DNA from: JBFWRK01 sp050248955
GTDB taxonomy: Bacteria; Actinomycetota; Acidimicrobiia; Acidimicrobiales; Ilumatobacteraceae
Reading direction: 5' to 3'
DNA length: 64,000 bases
NCBI GenBank assembly: GCA_050248955.1
Contig: JBFWRK010000001.1
Span: 496,001 to 560,000, forward strand
A program made the translations under genes and the position numbers. The notes under the pieces were generated by a model. The model saw only the letters and a list, made by a program, of their open reading frames with translations. It searched no databases and had not been told where the DNA came from. This document shows positions 1 to 7,941 of this stretch, in pieces (within the stretch, counting starts at the first letter, position 1; each line of letters opens with the position of its first letter).

Positions 1-2
1 GC

Positions 3-293
3 AAGCAGGAGCGCTTCCCGCACCAGCTCTCCGGCGGCGAGCAGCAGCGTGTCTCCATCGCGCGAGCGTTCGTGAACCGGCCGCTGATCCTCCTCGCCGA
101 CGAGCCCACCGGCAACCTCGACCCGTCCACGGGCGAGGGCATCATGCGCCTGCTCGACCGGATCAACAAGACCGGCACCACCGTCGTGATGGCCACCCAC
201 GACCAACGGATCGTGAACATGATGCGCCGACGCGTGATCCAGCTCGACCGCGGCGTGATCGTCCGCGACCAGGTCCGAGGGGTGTACGACTGA
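3..293 (+). CDS. ftsE: FtsE, cell division ABC ATPase (3' part only)
   Basis: ATP-binding subunit of the FtsEX complex, which couples ATP hydrolysis at the division site to control of peptidoglycan hydrolases. The gene is cut by the window start. The open frame begins at base 3 and holds the ABC signature LSGGEQQR, Walker B LLADEP, the D-loop GNLDP and the switch His in MATHD. The carboxyl 96 residues are present. The stop TGA overlaps the ATG of ftsX (TGATG), so the two are translationally coupled. The adjacent ftsX separates it from other ABC ATPases. Confidence 0.95.
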   Translation, partial: KQERFPHQLSGGEQQRVSIARAFVNRPLILLADEPTGNLDPSTGEGIMRLLDRINKTGTTVVMATHDQRIVNMMRRRVIQLDRGVIVRDQVRGVYD

Positions 294-1201
294 TGCTCTC
301 CCGCATCGCCTACGCGTTCCGCGAGACCGCGGCCAGCTTCCAGCGCAACGTGACGCTGAGCGCCGCCGCGATCCTCACAGCCGCGGTCGCCCTGCTGCTC
401 GCCGGCGCGACGTTCCTCATCCAGGAAGCGTTCTCCAACCTGCTCGTGAAGTGGCAGGACGGCGTCGAGATGATCGTGTTCGTCAAGCCGGGCGTCGGCC
501 AGGCCGAGATCGACGCGCTGAAGTCGCAGCTCGAAGGCAACAACATCGTCGACACCGTCACCTACCTGACGCAGGAGCAGTCCTACGACCAGGCGAAGAC
601 GGTGCTCGCCGGGCAGCAGTCGCTGCTCGACACGCTGACGATCGAGAAGACGCCGGCGCAGCTCCGGGTGAAGCCGGTCGAGGGCGCCCAGGAGCTGCTC
701 TCGGAGTACCGCGAGCAGCTGAAGAACCAGCCGAACGTGCTCGAGGTCGGTCTCGCCACGGACACGATCAAGCTCTACGGCCGGCTCTCCGGGTTCGTGC
801 GGAGCTTCACCATCGGCGCGTCCGTGATCCTGCTGATCGTTGCCGTCGTACTGATCTGGAACACGATCCGAACGGCGATGGTGGCCCGCCGGCGCGAGAT
901 CGAGGTGATGAAGCTCGTCGGCGCGACGAACTGGTTCATCCGGGTGCCGTTCATGCTCGAGGGGCTGCTCCAGGGGCTGATCGGCGCGCTGCTCTCCTGC
1001 GGCGGGCTCGCGCTCGTGAACGGCCTCTGGACGAACAACCTGCGCGACTTCGGGGGCAAGGGGTTGGTCACCAACGACCTGCTCTCGCTGCAGGTCGGGC
1101 CCGAGTACCTCCGCGGCGTGATGGTGATCATCCTGCTGATCGGTGCGCTGGCCGGCGCGATCGGCTCCGGCGTCGCCGCCTCGCGCTTCCTCGACGTTTA
1201 G
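293..1201 (+). CDS. ftsX: FtsX, cell division ABC permease-like protein
   Basis: Membrane partner of FtsE, transmitting cytoplasmic ATP hydrolysis to extracytoplasmic cell-wall hydrolases during division. The 302-residue protein has the family layout: one N-terminal membrane segment at about 22-43, an extracellular domain at about 45-165, then three membrane segments. The conserved stretch RRREIEVMKLVGAT follows the second segment. Length is normal for the family. The ATG overlaps the ftsE stop codon, giving a two-gene operon. The usual actinobacterial neighbour smpB does not follow; an unrelated enoyl-CoA hydratase does. Confidence 0.95.
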   Translation: MLSRIAYAFRETAASFQRNVTLSAAAILTAAVALLLAGATFLIQEAFSNLLVKWQDGVEMIVFVKPGVGQAEIDALKSQLEGNNIVDTVTYLTQEQSYDQAKTVLAGQQSLLDTLTIEKTPAQLRVKPVEGAQELLSEYREQLKNQPNVLEVGLATDTIKLYGRLSGFVRSFTIGASVILLIVAVVLIWNTIRTAMVARRREIEVMKLVGATNWFIRVPFMLEGLLQGLIGALLSCGGLALVNGLWTNNLRDFGGKGLVTNDLLSLQVGPEYLRGVMVIILLIGALAGAIGSGVAASRFLDV

Positions 1202-1248
1202 ATCGGACGGTAGCGACGGGCACGAGGTCGGCGCGTACGGTGCCTCGC

Positions 1249-2109
1249 ATGGAGTACACGCAGATCGCCTACGAGGTCACGGACGGGGTCGCGACCCTGA
1301 CGCTCGACCGGCCCGACCAGCTCAACGCGTTCACGACCGTGATGATGCGCGAGGTCATCGATGCCTTCGATCGTTCCGACGCCGACGACGCGGTGCGGGT
1401 CGTGATCGTCACGGGGCGGGGCCGCGGCTTCTGCGCCGGCGCCGATCTGTCGGCGGGCGGCGGCACGTTCAGCCGCGGCGGCAGCGACGAGCAGACCTCG
1501 ATCGGTGTGCCACGCGACGGCGGCGGGCTCGTCTCGCTGCGCATCTTCAACAGCCACAAGCCGGTCATCGCCGCGATCAACGGTGCTGCCGTCGGCGTCG
1601 GGATCACGATGACCTTGCCGATGGACATCCGGCTGGCGAGCACCTCGGCGAAGATCGGCTTCGTCTTCGCCCGTCGCGGCATCGTGCCGGAGGCCGCGTC
1701 GAGCTGGTTCCTGCCGCGGCTCGTCGGCATCCAGCAGGCCGCGGAATGGGTCTACACCGGCCGCCTGATGACGGCGGACGAAGCGCTCGCCGGACGGCTG
1801 GTGCGCAGCGTCCACGCCCCGGACGAGCTGCTCCCAGCGGCACACGCCATCGCCCGCGAGATCGCCGACAACACGGCACCGGTCTCGGTTGCGTTGAGCC
1901 GCCAGATGCTGTGGCGGATGCTCGGTGCCTCGCATCCGATGGAGGCGCACCGGGTCGACAGCCGCGGCATCATGGAGCGCGGTGCGAGTGACGACGCCCG
2001 TGAGGGCGTCGTCAGCTTCCTGGAGAAGCGCCCCGCCGAGTTCCCGCTCAAGGTCAGCGCCGGCCTGCCCGAGATCTTCCCCGGCTGGGTCGACCCCACG
2101 TTCGAATGA
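1249..2109 (+). CDS. Enoyl-CoA hydratase/isomerase family protein (crotonase fold)
   Basis: Probable enoyl-CoA hydratase acting on acyl-CoA in fatty acid or amino acid breakdown. The 286-residue protein has the crotonase oxyanion-hole motif GRGFCAGADL near residue 60 and NGAAVGVG near residue 110. An acidic residue in IVPEAAS sits where hydratases keep a catalytic Glu. The start at 1249 is chosen because TACGGT at 1236-1241 lies exactly 7 nt upstream, a leaderless promoter, and because the crotonase fold begins immediately. A much longer upstream reading frame runs through ftsX and is rejected. Exact substrate unknown. Confidence 0.85.
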   Translation: MEYTQIAYEVTDGVATLTLDRPDQLNAFTTVMMREVIDAFDRSDADDAVRVVIVTGRGRGFCAGADLSAGGGTFSRGGSDEQTSIGVPRDGGGLVSLRIFNSHKPVIAAINGAAVGVGITMTLPMDIRLASTSAKIGFVFARRGIVPEAASSWFLPRLVGIQQAAEWVYTGRLMTADEALAGRLVRSVHAPDELLPAAHAIAREIADNTAPVSVALSRQMLWRMLGASHPMEAHRVDSRGIMERGASDDAREGVVSFLEKRPAEFPLKVSAGLPEIFPGWVDPTFE

Positions 2110-2196
2110 GCGCGGAGGCCCGGTTGCGCCACGACGCCGTCGTCGCCGGCCGATAGCCTGATCCTCCCGGGATCCTTGCCGATGCCGGGCTCATCT

Positions 2197-2210
2197 ACCT
2201 GCTAACAGGT
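2197..2210. promoter_or_regulatory. Small perfect inverted repeat before hrcA
   Basis: ACCTG-CTAA-CAGGT is a perfect 5-bp inverted repeat ending 10 nt before the preferred hrcA ATG. No CIRCE element (TTAGCACTC-N9-GAGTGCTAA) is visible upstream of hrcA, so this may be a different operator or simply chance. Confidence 0.25.
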
Positions 2211-2220
2211 GCATGCCGAG

Positions 2221-3219
2221 ATGCTCGACGAGCGTAAGACAGCGATCCTCCGGGCGGTGGTCCAGGAGTACATCGAGACCGCGCAGCCGGTCGGCTCGAC
2301 GCACGTCGCCGACGCGCCCGGTGTCCAGGTCAGCTCGGCGACCGTGCGCAACGAGATGGCGGTGCTCGAGCAAGAGGGCTACCTCGCGCAACCGCACACG
2401 TCGGCGGGACGGATCCCGACCGACAAGGGCTACCGGTTCTTCGTCGACCACCTGACGGTGCCCGGCCGCCTCGATTCGGTCCGCCGGGCGCAGATCGGGG
2501 ACTTCTTCTCGCACACCCACGGCGCCCTCGAGCAGATGCTGCAGGACACGAGCCGCCTGCTGTCGCACCTGACGAACTACGCCGCCGTTGTCGTCGGGCC
2601 GGCCGCCGAAGCCGCAGTGATCCGCTCGGTGCAGCTCGTCGGCCTCTCGTCCAGGGTCGCGATGCTGGTCGTCGTGTCCTCGAACGGCAGCGTCGTGAAC
2701 GAGTCCGTCGAGCTGCCGGATGATGCCTCCGACGCCCGCCTCGCGGCGACGACCGCCCATCTCCAGCGCCATCTGGTCGGGCGCGCCTTCGGCGACCGCT
2801 CCGACCTGCCGTCCTCGGGCGACGATCTCGTCGACCAGCTCGCGGCGAGCGCGCTGCGCCACCTGCGGGAGAGCGCCGACGACGGCGAGACGGTGTTCGT
2901 CGGTGGCGCTTCTTCGATGGCACGGGCGTTCGACGCGGTGGACGTGGTCCGCCGGGTGCTGCACACGCTGGAGCAGCAGTACGTCGTGGTCACATTGATG
3001 CGCGATGTCCTCGACCGAGGGCTGTCCGTCGCGATCGGCGGCGAGCACGGCATCGAACCGCTGGCGGCGTGCTCGGTCGTCGTCGCCTCTGTGCACGTCG
3101 ATGGCGAGGACCTGGGCACGGTCGGCGTGCTCGGTCCGACGAGGATGAACTACCCGCAGGCGCTCGCCGCCGTCGAGGTGGTCAGCGACCGGCTCGGACG
3201 CCGGCTCGCGGAGAGCTGA
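2221..3219 (+). CDS. hrcA: HrcA, heat-inducible transcription repressor
   Basis: Repressor of heat-shock chaperone genes that normally binds CIRCE operators and is reactivated by GroEL. The N-terminal winged helix includes SSATVRNEMAVLEQEGYL, and TSAGRIPTDKGYRFFVD is the family hallmark. The C-terminal two thirds is the dimerisation and inserted domain. The ATG at 2221 (MLDERK, 332 aa) matches the usual family N terminus; an in-frame GTG at 2209 is possible. It leads an operon with dnaJ and rsmE, dnaJ starting 10 nt after its stop. No CIRCE is seen upstream, so local autoregulation is unclear. Confidence 0.93.
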   Translation: MLDERKTAILRAVVQEYIETAQPVGSTHVADAPGVQVSSATVRNEMAVLEQEGYLAQPHTSAGRIPTDKGYRFFVDHLTVPGRLDSVRRAQIGDFFSHTHGALEQMLQDTSRLLSHLTNYAAVVVGPAAEAAVIRSVQLVGLSSRVAMLVVVSSNGSVVNESVELPDDASDARLAATTAHLQRHLVGRAFGDRSDLPSSGDDLVDQLAASALRHLRESADDGETVFVGGASSMARAFDAVDVVRRVLHTLEQQYVVVTLMRDVLDRGLSVAIGGEHGIEPLAACSVVVASVHVDGEDLGTVGVLGPTRMNYPQALAAVEVVSDRLGRRLAES

Positions 3220-3229
3220 AGGGGCAGGT

Positions 3230-4360
3230 TTGGCTGACTTCTACGAGCTGCTCGGTGTCGAGCGGACTGCGAGCAACGAGGAGATCAAGCGGGCGTATCG
3301 CAAGCGCGCACGCGAGCTGCATCCCGACGCGAATCCGGACGACGAGCACGCCGAGGAGCAGTTCAAGGAGCTGGCCCGCGCCTACGAGGTGCTCTCCGAT
3401 CCCGATCAGCGGGTGCGCTACGACCGGTTCGGTGAGCCGGGCTTGGCCGGCGCTGGCGGTAGCAGCGGCGACTTCTTCGCCGGTGGAGCCGGGGGCGGCC
3501 TCGGTGATCTGTTCGACGCCTTCTTCGGCGGTCAGAGCCCGTTCGGCGGCGGCAACGGCGGCCCAGCGGGACCGCCCCGCGGCCAGGACCTCGAGGTCGT
3601 AGCCGACCTCTCGTTCGAGCAGGCGGTCTTCGGCGCCGCGCTCCCCGTCACGATCCGCACGGCTGTGTCGTGCCCCGACTGCGGCGGTTCCGGCGCCGGT
3701 TCCGGGACCCAGCCGGTCACCTGTGCCGACTGCAACGGGTCCGGTCAGGTTCGTCGCGTTCGTCAGAGCCTGCTCGGTCAGATGGTCACGTCCGGCCCGT
3801 GCCCGCGGTGCAGCGGGTTGGGCCAAGTGATCGTGACGCCGTGCTCGACGTGTCGCGGCGAGGGCCGGGTCGTCGAGGAGCGCACGCTCAACGTCGACGT
3901 GCCCGCCGGCGTCGACAACGGCTCGACGCTGCGGTTGTCCGGGCGAGGTGCGGTCGGGCCCCGCCGTGGTCCCGCCGGCGACCTCTACGTCCACCTCCGC
4001 GTCGCCCCGCACGAGCGCTACCAGCGCGTCGGCAGTGACCTCGTCACCGAGGTCGAGGTGTCGATCGCGCAGGCGGCGCTCGGCACCACGTTCACGCTGC
4101 CGACGCTCGACGGCGACGAGGAGCTCGTCGTCCCGGCGGGCACCCAGCCGGGGCGCGAGTTCGTGTTGCGCGGTCGGGGCGTGCCGCACGTGCAGGGACG
4201 TGGTCGGGGCGACCTCCGGGTCGTCACCAGCGTCGAGGTGCCGTCGAAGCTCACCGCCGACGAGTCCGAGCTGCTCCGCCGCTTCGCGGAGGCCCGCGGC
4301 GAGAGCGTGAACCCGCCCGACAAGGGACTGCTCTCGCGGATCAAGTCCGCGTTCTCCTGA
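3230..4360 (+). CDS. dnaJ: DnaJ, Hsp40 co-chaperone
   Basis: Co-chaperone that delivers unfolded clients to DnaK and stimulates its ATPase. The 376 residues show the complete type I architecture: a J domain at 1-65 with the HPD motif (LHPDANP), a Gly/Phe-rich linker at about 70-115, and four CxxCxGxG-type zinc repeats (CPDCGGSG, CADCNGSG, CPRCSGLG, CSTCRGEG). C-terminal substrate-binding domains follow. The start is TTG at 3230, giving the typical MADFYELLGV. Its stop overlaps the rsmE start. The hrcA linkage suggests the second, HrcA-linked DnaJ of actinobacteria. Confidence 0.95.
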   Translation: MADFYELLGVERTASNEEIKRAYRKRARELHPDANPDDEHAEEQFKELARAYEVLSDPDQRVRYDRFGEPGLAGAGGSSGDFFAGGAGGGLGDLFDAFFGGQSPFGGGNGGPAGPPRGQDLEVVADLSFEQAVFGAALPVTIRTAVSCPDCGGSGAGSGTQPVTCADCNGSGQVRRVRQSLLGQMVTSGPCPRCSGLGQVIVTPCSTCRGEGRVVEERTLNVDVPAGVDNGSTLRLSGRGAVGPRRGPAGDLYVHLRVAPHERYQRVGSDLVTEVEVSIAQAALGTTFTLPTLDGDEELVVPAGTQPGREFVLRGRGVPHVQGRGRGDLRVVTSVEVPSKLTADESELLRRFAEARGESVNPPDKGLLSRIKSAFS

Positions 4361-5076
4361 TGTCGGCCGCGCCGGGCCCCGCGGGTCCGCCGCCGCAGCT
4401 GCTCGAAGCCGCTGCCCACGTCTTCGTCGACGATCTCGACGACCCGCTCCTCAGCGACGAGGACGCCCACCACCTCCGGCGCGTGCTCCGGCTGCGCGAC
4501 GGCGAGGTCGTGACGGTGTCGGACGGCGCCGGCCGGTGGCGGCCGTGCACGCTCAGTCAGGGCACGCTGGAACCGACCGGGCCCGTCGTCACGGCGGCCG
4601 CGCCGCAGCCGCCGATCTCCGTGGCCTTCGCACTGCCGAAGGGCGATCGGCCCGAGCTCGTGGTGCAGAAGCTGACCGAGATCGGCGCCGACGTGATCAT
4701 CCCGATGGTGACCGAGCGGTCCGTCGTGCGTTGGGATCCCGAGCGGGCGGCGAAGCACGGTGCGCGGCTCGCCCGGGTCGCCCGCGAGGCGGCGATGCAG
4801 TCGCGGCGGACCCGGTTGCCGGTTGTCGAGGCATTGAGCCCGTTCGCATCGGTAGTGGGGCGCGTCGGTGCCGCGCTCGCCGCGCCTGGTGGCGCCTGGC
4901 CGCGTACGGCGACGCCGCTCATCCTCGTGGGGCCGGAGGGTGGCTGGTCGCCGGCGGAACTCGCTGCCGCACGGGCGACCGTCGGCCTCGGTGACCTGGT
5001 GCTCCGTACGGAAACCGCGGCGATCATGGCATGCACGCTCTTGGTGGCCGAGCGTGCCCGCTCAGTCGAAGCCTGA
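4360..5076 (+). CDS. rsmE: RsmE, 16S rRNA m3U1498 methyltransferase
   Basis: SAM-dependent SPOUT-family enzyme methylating N3 of U1498 in 16S rRNA. The 238-residue protein has an N-terminal PUA-like domain with DEDAHHLRRVLRLRDGE. The C-terminal trefoil-knot domain contains ILVGPEGGWSPAEL and LVLRTETAAI, both family signatures for SAM binding. The ATG overlaps the dnaJ stop (TGATG), so it is coupled with hrcA-dnaJ. This linkage is common in actinobacteria and firmicutes. Confidence 0.94.
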   Translation: MSAAPGPAGPPPQLLEAAAHVFVDDLDDPLLSDEDAHHLRRVLRLRDGEVVTVSDGAGRWRPCTLSQGTLEPTGPVVTAAAPQPPISVAFALPKGDRPELVVQKLTEIGADVIIPMVTERSVVRWDPERAAKHGARLARVAREAAMQSRRTRLPVVEALSPFASVVGRVGAALAAPGGAWPRTATPLILVGPEGGWSPAELAAARATVGLGDLVLRTETAAIMACTLLVAERARSVEA

Positions 5077-5181
5077 GTCGGAGGAATCACTCTTCGTGAA
5101 GGTGGTGCTCGAATCGTTGCTCTGCGTGGCTAGTGTCCCGTACGCTCACGCCACCGCACGGCGGACGAAAGGCAGCTCTCG

Positions 5182-5697
5182 ATGACCGACTTCGACGACG
5201 ACGACGAAGCTTCTTCTCCCTACAGTCGCAAGGTCGGCGAACGGCTGCGCACCATCCGCCGCCAGAAGCGGCTGTCGCTCCAGGAAGTCGAGGCCACGTC
5301 CGAGCAGGAGTTCAAGGCATCGGTGCTGGGCGCGTACGAGCGTGGCGAGCGGGCGATCTCGGTGCCCCGCCTCGAACGCCTCGCCCGCTTCTACCAGGTC
5401 CCGGTCGACCAGCTGCTCCCGCGCGACGAGATGCACGCCGGCGACGACCTCGCCGTCGGGCCGGGCTCGAACAAGATCATCGTCGACCTCGTGAAGCTCG
5501 GGCAGCTGTCCGGGTCGCCGTTCGAGATGCTGCAGCGCTTCTTCCGGATGATCCAGGTCCAGCGCCAGGACTTCAACGGCAAGGTGCTCACGATCCGCGC
5601 CGACGACCGCCGTGCGGTCGCGGCGATGCTCGACGTCCCCGTCGACCAGATCGAATCGCGGCTCGACGCGCTCGATCTGTTGTTCGACGTCGACTGA
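5182..5697 (+). CDS. bldD: BldD-like transcriptional regulator with c-di-GMP signature
   Basis: Homologue of Streptomyces BldD, the repressor of development that dimerises on tetrameric c-di-GMP. The 171 residues contain an XRE-type HTH at about 15-80 and a C-terminal domain. That domain carries the full RXD-X8-RXXD ligand signature: R128-Q-D130, eight residues, R139-A-D-D142. An acidic N-terminal tail (DFDDDDEA) is extra. TAGTGT near 5130 and TACGCT near 5143 are possible -10 elements, and AAAGG lies upstream of the ATG. It sits between rsmE and hemW. The window also encodes a GGDEF-EAL protein that could make or break the ligand. The name is by homology. Confidence 0.88.
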   Translation: MTDFDDDDEASSPYSRKVGERLRTIRRQKRLSLQEVEATSEQEFKASVLGAYERGERAISVPRLERLARFYQVPVDQLLPRDEMHAGDDLAVGPGSNKIIVDLVKLGQLSGSPFEMLQRFFRMIQVQRQDFNGKVLTIRADDRRAVAAMLDVPVDQIESRLDALDLLFDVD

Positions 5698-5714
5698 CTC
5701 CCCAGACTGGAGGC

Positions 5715-6782
5715 GTGCCACAAGCGGCCGCCTTCGGCGTCTACGTCCACATCCCGTTCTGCGCGGCGCGCTGCGACTACTGCGCGTTCGCGACCTGGAC
5801 CGACCGCCACCACCTCACCGAGCCCTACCTCGCCGCGATGGTCACCGACATCGAGCGCGCCCTCGCGGCGGGCATGCCGGCGGCGACCAGCGTCTTCGTC
5901 GGCGGCGGCACCCCGTCGATGGTGCCCGGTCCGGCGCTCGTCGACGTGCTCACCCGCATTCCGCTGGTGAGCGGAGCCGAGGTGACCGTCGAGTGCAACC
6001 CGGACACGATCACCGCCGAGCTGCTGGCGGCGTACCGGGACGGGCCGGTCACACGGCTGAGCTTCGGCGTCCAGTCGATGGTGCCGCACGTGCTCGCGTC
6101 GCTGGGACGCACGCACGATCCGGACAACGTCCGCCGCTCGATCGCGCTCGCCAGGACAGCCGGGTTCGAGTCGTTCAACCTCGATCTCATCTACGGCGCC
6201 GCCGGTGAGTCGCTCGCGGACTGGGAGGAGACCGTCCGCGGCGCGATCGAGCTCGCGCCCCCGCACGTGAGCGCGTACGGGCTGACCGTCGAGGCCGGCA
6301 CGCCGCTGTTCGACGACGTCGCCCGGCACCCGGACGACGACGATCAGGCCGACAAGTACGAGCTCGCTGACGACCTGCTCGGCGCGGCCGGGCTCCGTAA
6401 CTACGAGATTTCGAACTGGGCGGCCCCGGGCCATGAATGCCGCCACAACGCGGTCTACTGGAGCCAGGGCGACTACCGCGGCTTCGGGTGCGCCGCTCAC
6501 TCGCACGAATCGGGCCGGCGGTGGTGGAACGTGCGGACGCCGGACCGGTACATCGCGCTTGTCGCCGAGGGTCGGTCGACCGAGGCCGCCGGCGAGCAGC
6601 TGGATGACGAGACCCGCCGCATCGAGGGGCTGCAACTGTCGCTCCGGACCCGTGACGGCGTGCCGATCACTGCACTCGATCCCGACGAGCTGCCCGGTCT
6701 CGTCGAGGCAGATGGCGAGCGGCTCGTGCTCACGCGCGCGGGCCGCCTGATGGCCAACGAAGTGTCGCTCCGTCTGAGGTGA
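5715..6782 (+). CDS. hemW: HemW-like radical SAM protein
   Basis: Radical SAM protein of the HemN/HemW family; HemW is a heme-binding protein proposed to insert heme, not a coproporphyrinogen oxidase. The 355-residue protein has the CX3CX2C cluster motif (CAARCDYC) near residue 15. FVGGGTPS and SFGVQS follow, with the C-terminal HemN domain. The GTG at 5715 with CTGGAGG just upstream gives a family-like N terminus (FGVYVHIPFC); longer upstream frames lie inside bldD and are rejected. HemW commonly neighbours hrcA, but here it is downstream of rsmE with bldD between, a rearranged order. Confidence 0.9.
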   Translation: MPQAAAFGVYVHIPFCAARCDYCAFATWTDRHHLTEPYLAAMVTDIERALAAGMPAATSVFVGGGTPSMVPGPALVDVLTRIPLVSGAEVTVECNPDTITAELLAAYRDGPVTRLSFGVQSMVPHVLASLGRTHDPDNVRRSIALARTAGFESFNLDLIYGAAGESLADWEETVRGAIELAPPHVSAYGLTVEAGTPLFDDVARHPDDDDQADKYELADDLLGAAGLRNYEISNWAAPGHECRHNAVYWSQGDYRGFGCAAHSHESGRRWWNVRTPDRYIALVAEGRSTEAAGEQLDDETRRIEGLQLSLRTRDGVPITALDPDELPGLVEADGERLVLTRAGRLMANEVSLRLR

Positions 6783-6807
6783 CTGCTAGCCTGCTCGCTG
6801 CCCTGAC

Positions 6808-6881
6808 GGGCGCGTAGCTCAGTTGGTTAGAGCGCCACCCTGACACGGTGGAGGTCCCGGGTTCGAGTCCCGTCGTGCCCA
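6808..6881 (+). tRNA. tRNA-Val (anticodon GAC)
   Basis: A complete cloverleaf is visible. The acceptor arm GGGCGCG pairs with CGTGCCC, with one G-U pair. The D arm contains AGCTCAGTTGGTTAGAGC, the anticodon loop is CTGACAC with anticodon GAC, and the T arm contains GGTTCGAGTCC. The CCA tail is not encoded. TAGCCT at 6785-6790, 17 nt upstream, is a plausible -10. A strong hairpin follows and a toxin-antitoxin pair lies just downstream. Confidence 0.97.
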
Positions 6882-6883
6882 CT

Positions 6884-6913
6884 GCCAGCCGTTCAGGCAC
6901 GTGAACGGCTGGC
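6884..6913. terminator. 12-bp perfect hairpin after tRNA-Val
   Basis: GCCAGCCGTTCA and its exact complement TGAACGGCTGGC are separated by a 6-nt loop, starting 3 nt after the tRNA. There is no T tract, as is common for actinobacterial terminators. Confidence 0.75.
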
Positions 6914-6961
6914 GTTCGGGAACGTCGTCGTCGCGAGCGTGCCTCGATCAGCTGATTGCAT

Positions 6962-6983
6962 TCTGTGTAGAAATCTGTATAGT
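6962..6983 (+). promoter_or_regulatory. Promoter and direct-repeat operator of the Phd/RelE pair
   Basis: TCTGTGTAG (6962-6970) and TCTGTATAG (6974-6982) form a direct repeat at 12-bp period. The second copy overlaps TATAGT (6978-6983), a -10 hexamer exactly 7 nt before the antitoxin ATG. A repressor bound here would block the promoter, as expected for toxin-antitoxin autoregulation. Confidence 0.6.
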
Positions 6984-6990
6984 TCGACGT

Positions 6991-7314
6991 ATGGCAACCC
7001 ACCTCGGCGAACGTTCGATTTCTGTCACGGCCGCCAGCGAGCGCGGGGTCTCGGGCCTGCTCAAAGACGCAGAATCCGGAGCGGACGTCGTCGTCGAGCG
7101 GCACGGCCGGCCTGTCGCCGCGATCGTCAGTGTCCGCCGGCTCAGCGAGCTGGTCGAGCTCGAAGCAGACCTGCGGAGTGCCGCACTGGTGCTCGCTCGG
7201 GCCGCTACCGACACCGGGCAACGTACGGACCTCGACGAGATCATCGCTGTCCTCGGATTCGACCGGTCGCAACTCGAGGCAGAGCTCGAGGCGGAGCGCG
7301 CCTCGCAGCGCTGA
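6991..7314 (+). CDS. Phd/YefM-family antitoxin
   Basis: Probable antitoxin that neutralises the downstream RelE-like toxin and represses the operon. The 107-residue protein has the Phd/YefM core: an N-terminal region leading to LLKDAESGADVVVERHGRPVAAIVSV, here noted as residues about 24-50, then a helical toxin-binding tail. The ATG at 6991 is favoured by the leaderless promoter 7 nt upstream; a GTG at 6901 would start inside the tRNA-proximal hairpin. The toxin gene begins 9 nt after the stop. Position just after a tRNA is compatible with acquisition by transfer. Confidence 0.8.
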   Translation: MATHLGERSISVTAASERGVSGLLKDAESGADVVVERHGRPVAAIVSVRRLSELVELEADLRSAALVLARAATDTGQRTDLDEIIAVLGFDRSQLEAELEAERASQR

Positions 7315-7323
7315 ACCACGACC

Positions 7324-7896
7324 GTGGTCGACGACGCCAGCGCGGACGCGCCGCGCGCATATGTGCGGCTCATCGAGCCGGCTGTTGCAGACCTGCGCGC
7401 TCTGCTGAAGAAGGACCCGCAGATCGTCCGCTGGGCGCTGAAGAAGATGCTGCTCCTCGAACGCGATCCGGACGCGGGTGAGCCGCTGCTCGGGCAGATC
7501 GTCGGCTGGAGGAAGCTCACTGTCGGCGACCGTGATTGGCGTGTCGTGTGGCGCGTCACCAGAGATGCCGCGGGCGCCGTGACGATCACGGTCGCTGAAG
7601 TGTGGGCGGTGGGCGCCAGATCGGACGACGAGGTGTACGCGGAGATGAACGAACGCGTCGCCACCCTCGGCGCCAACCCGGCGGCGCAGGCATTGGCGAG
7701 CGTGATCGACATGCTCGGCCGACACGCCCGACGCCCCGACCTTCACGCCGCTGCAGAGCCGCAGCCCGACCCTGTCCCTGACTGGCTGCACGAGCGACTG
7801 GTTCACACGGCCAAGGTTCCCGCTGAGCACGTTCGGACGATGACTGGCTCGCAGGCGATGGAACGGTGGGAACGGTTCATGCAAACCGGTGAATGA
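7324..7896 (+). CDS. RelE/ParE-like toxin with long C-terminal extension
   Basis: Likely toxin partner of the preceding Phd-type antitoxin. Residues about 14-100 match the RelE/ParE core: LIEPAVADLRALLKKDP, then helices, GWRKLTVGDRDWRVVWRV and a final strand ITVAEVWAVGARSDDEVY. RelE toxins are usually 85-100 residues, but this protein is 190. The extra roughly 90 residues (about 105-190) are helical, end in a Trp-rich segment and are not recognised. Start is GTG at 7324, 9 nt after the antitoxin stop. An intact toxin is inferred, not shown. Confidence 0.7.
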   Translation: MVDDASADAPRAYVRLIEPAVADLRALLKKDPQIVRWALKKMLLLERDPDAGEPLLGQIVGWRKLTVGDRDWRVVWRVTRDAAGAVTITVAEVWAVGARSDDEVYAEMNERVATLGANPAAQALASVIDMLGRHARRPDLHAAAEPQPDPVPDWLHERLVHTAKVPAEHVRTMTGSQAMERWERFMQTGE

Positions 7897-7941
7897 CAGG
7901 CGCTCCGGGGGCGTAACCTTCCTCTGGAAGCAGGTGCACAC

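Noticed and set aside
451..1248. N-terminal extension of the enoyl-CoA hydratase frame into ftsX
   Set aside because: It overlaps ftsX out of frame, is Arg/Ala-rich and unlike the family; the leaderless promoter fixes the start at 1249.
2100..2221. CIRCE element for HrcA
   Set aside because: No TTAGCACTC-N9-GAGTGCTAA or near match was found before hrcA; only a 5-bp inverted repeat is present.
6808..7896. Intact genomic island integrated at tRNA-Val
   Set aside because: No integrase or duplicated tRNA 3' end was seen nearby; only the toxin-antitoxin pair is suggestive.
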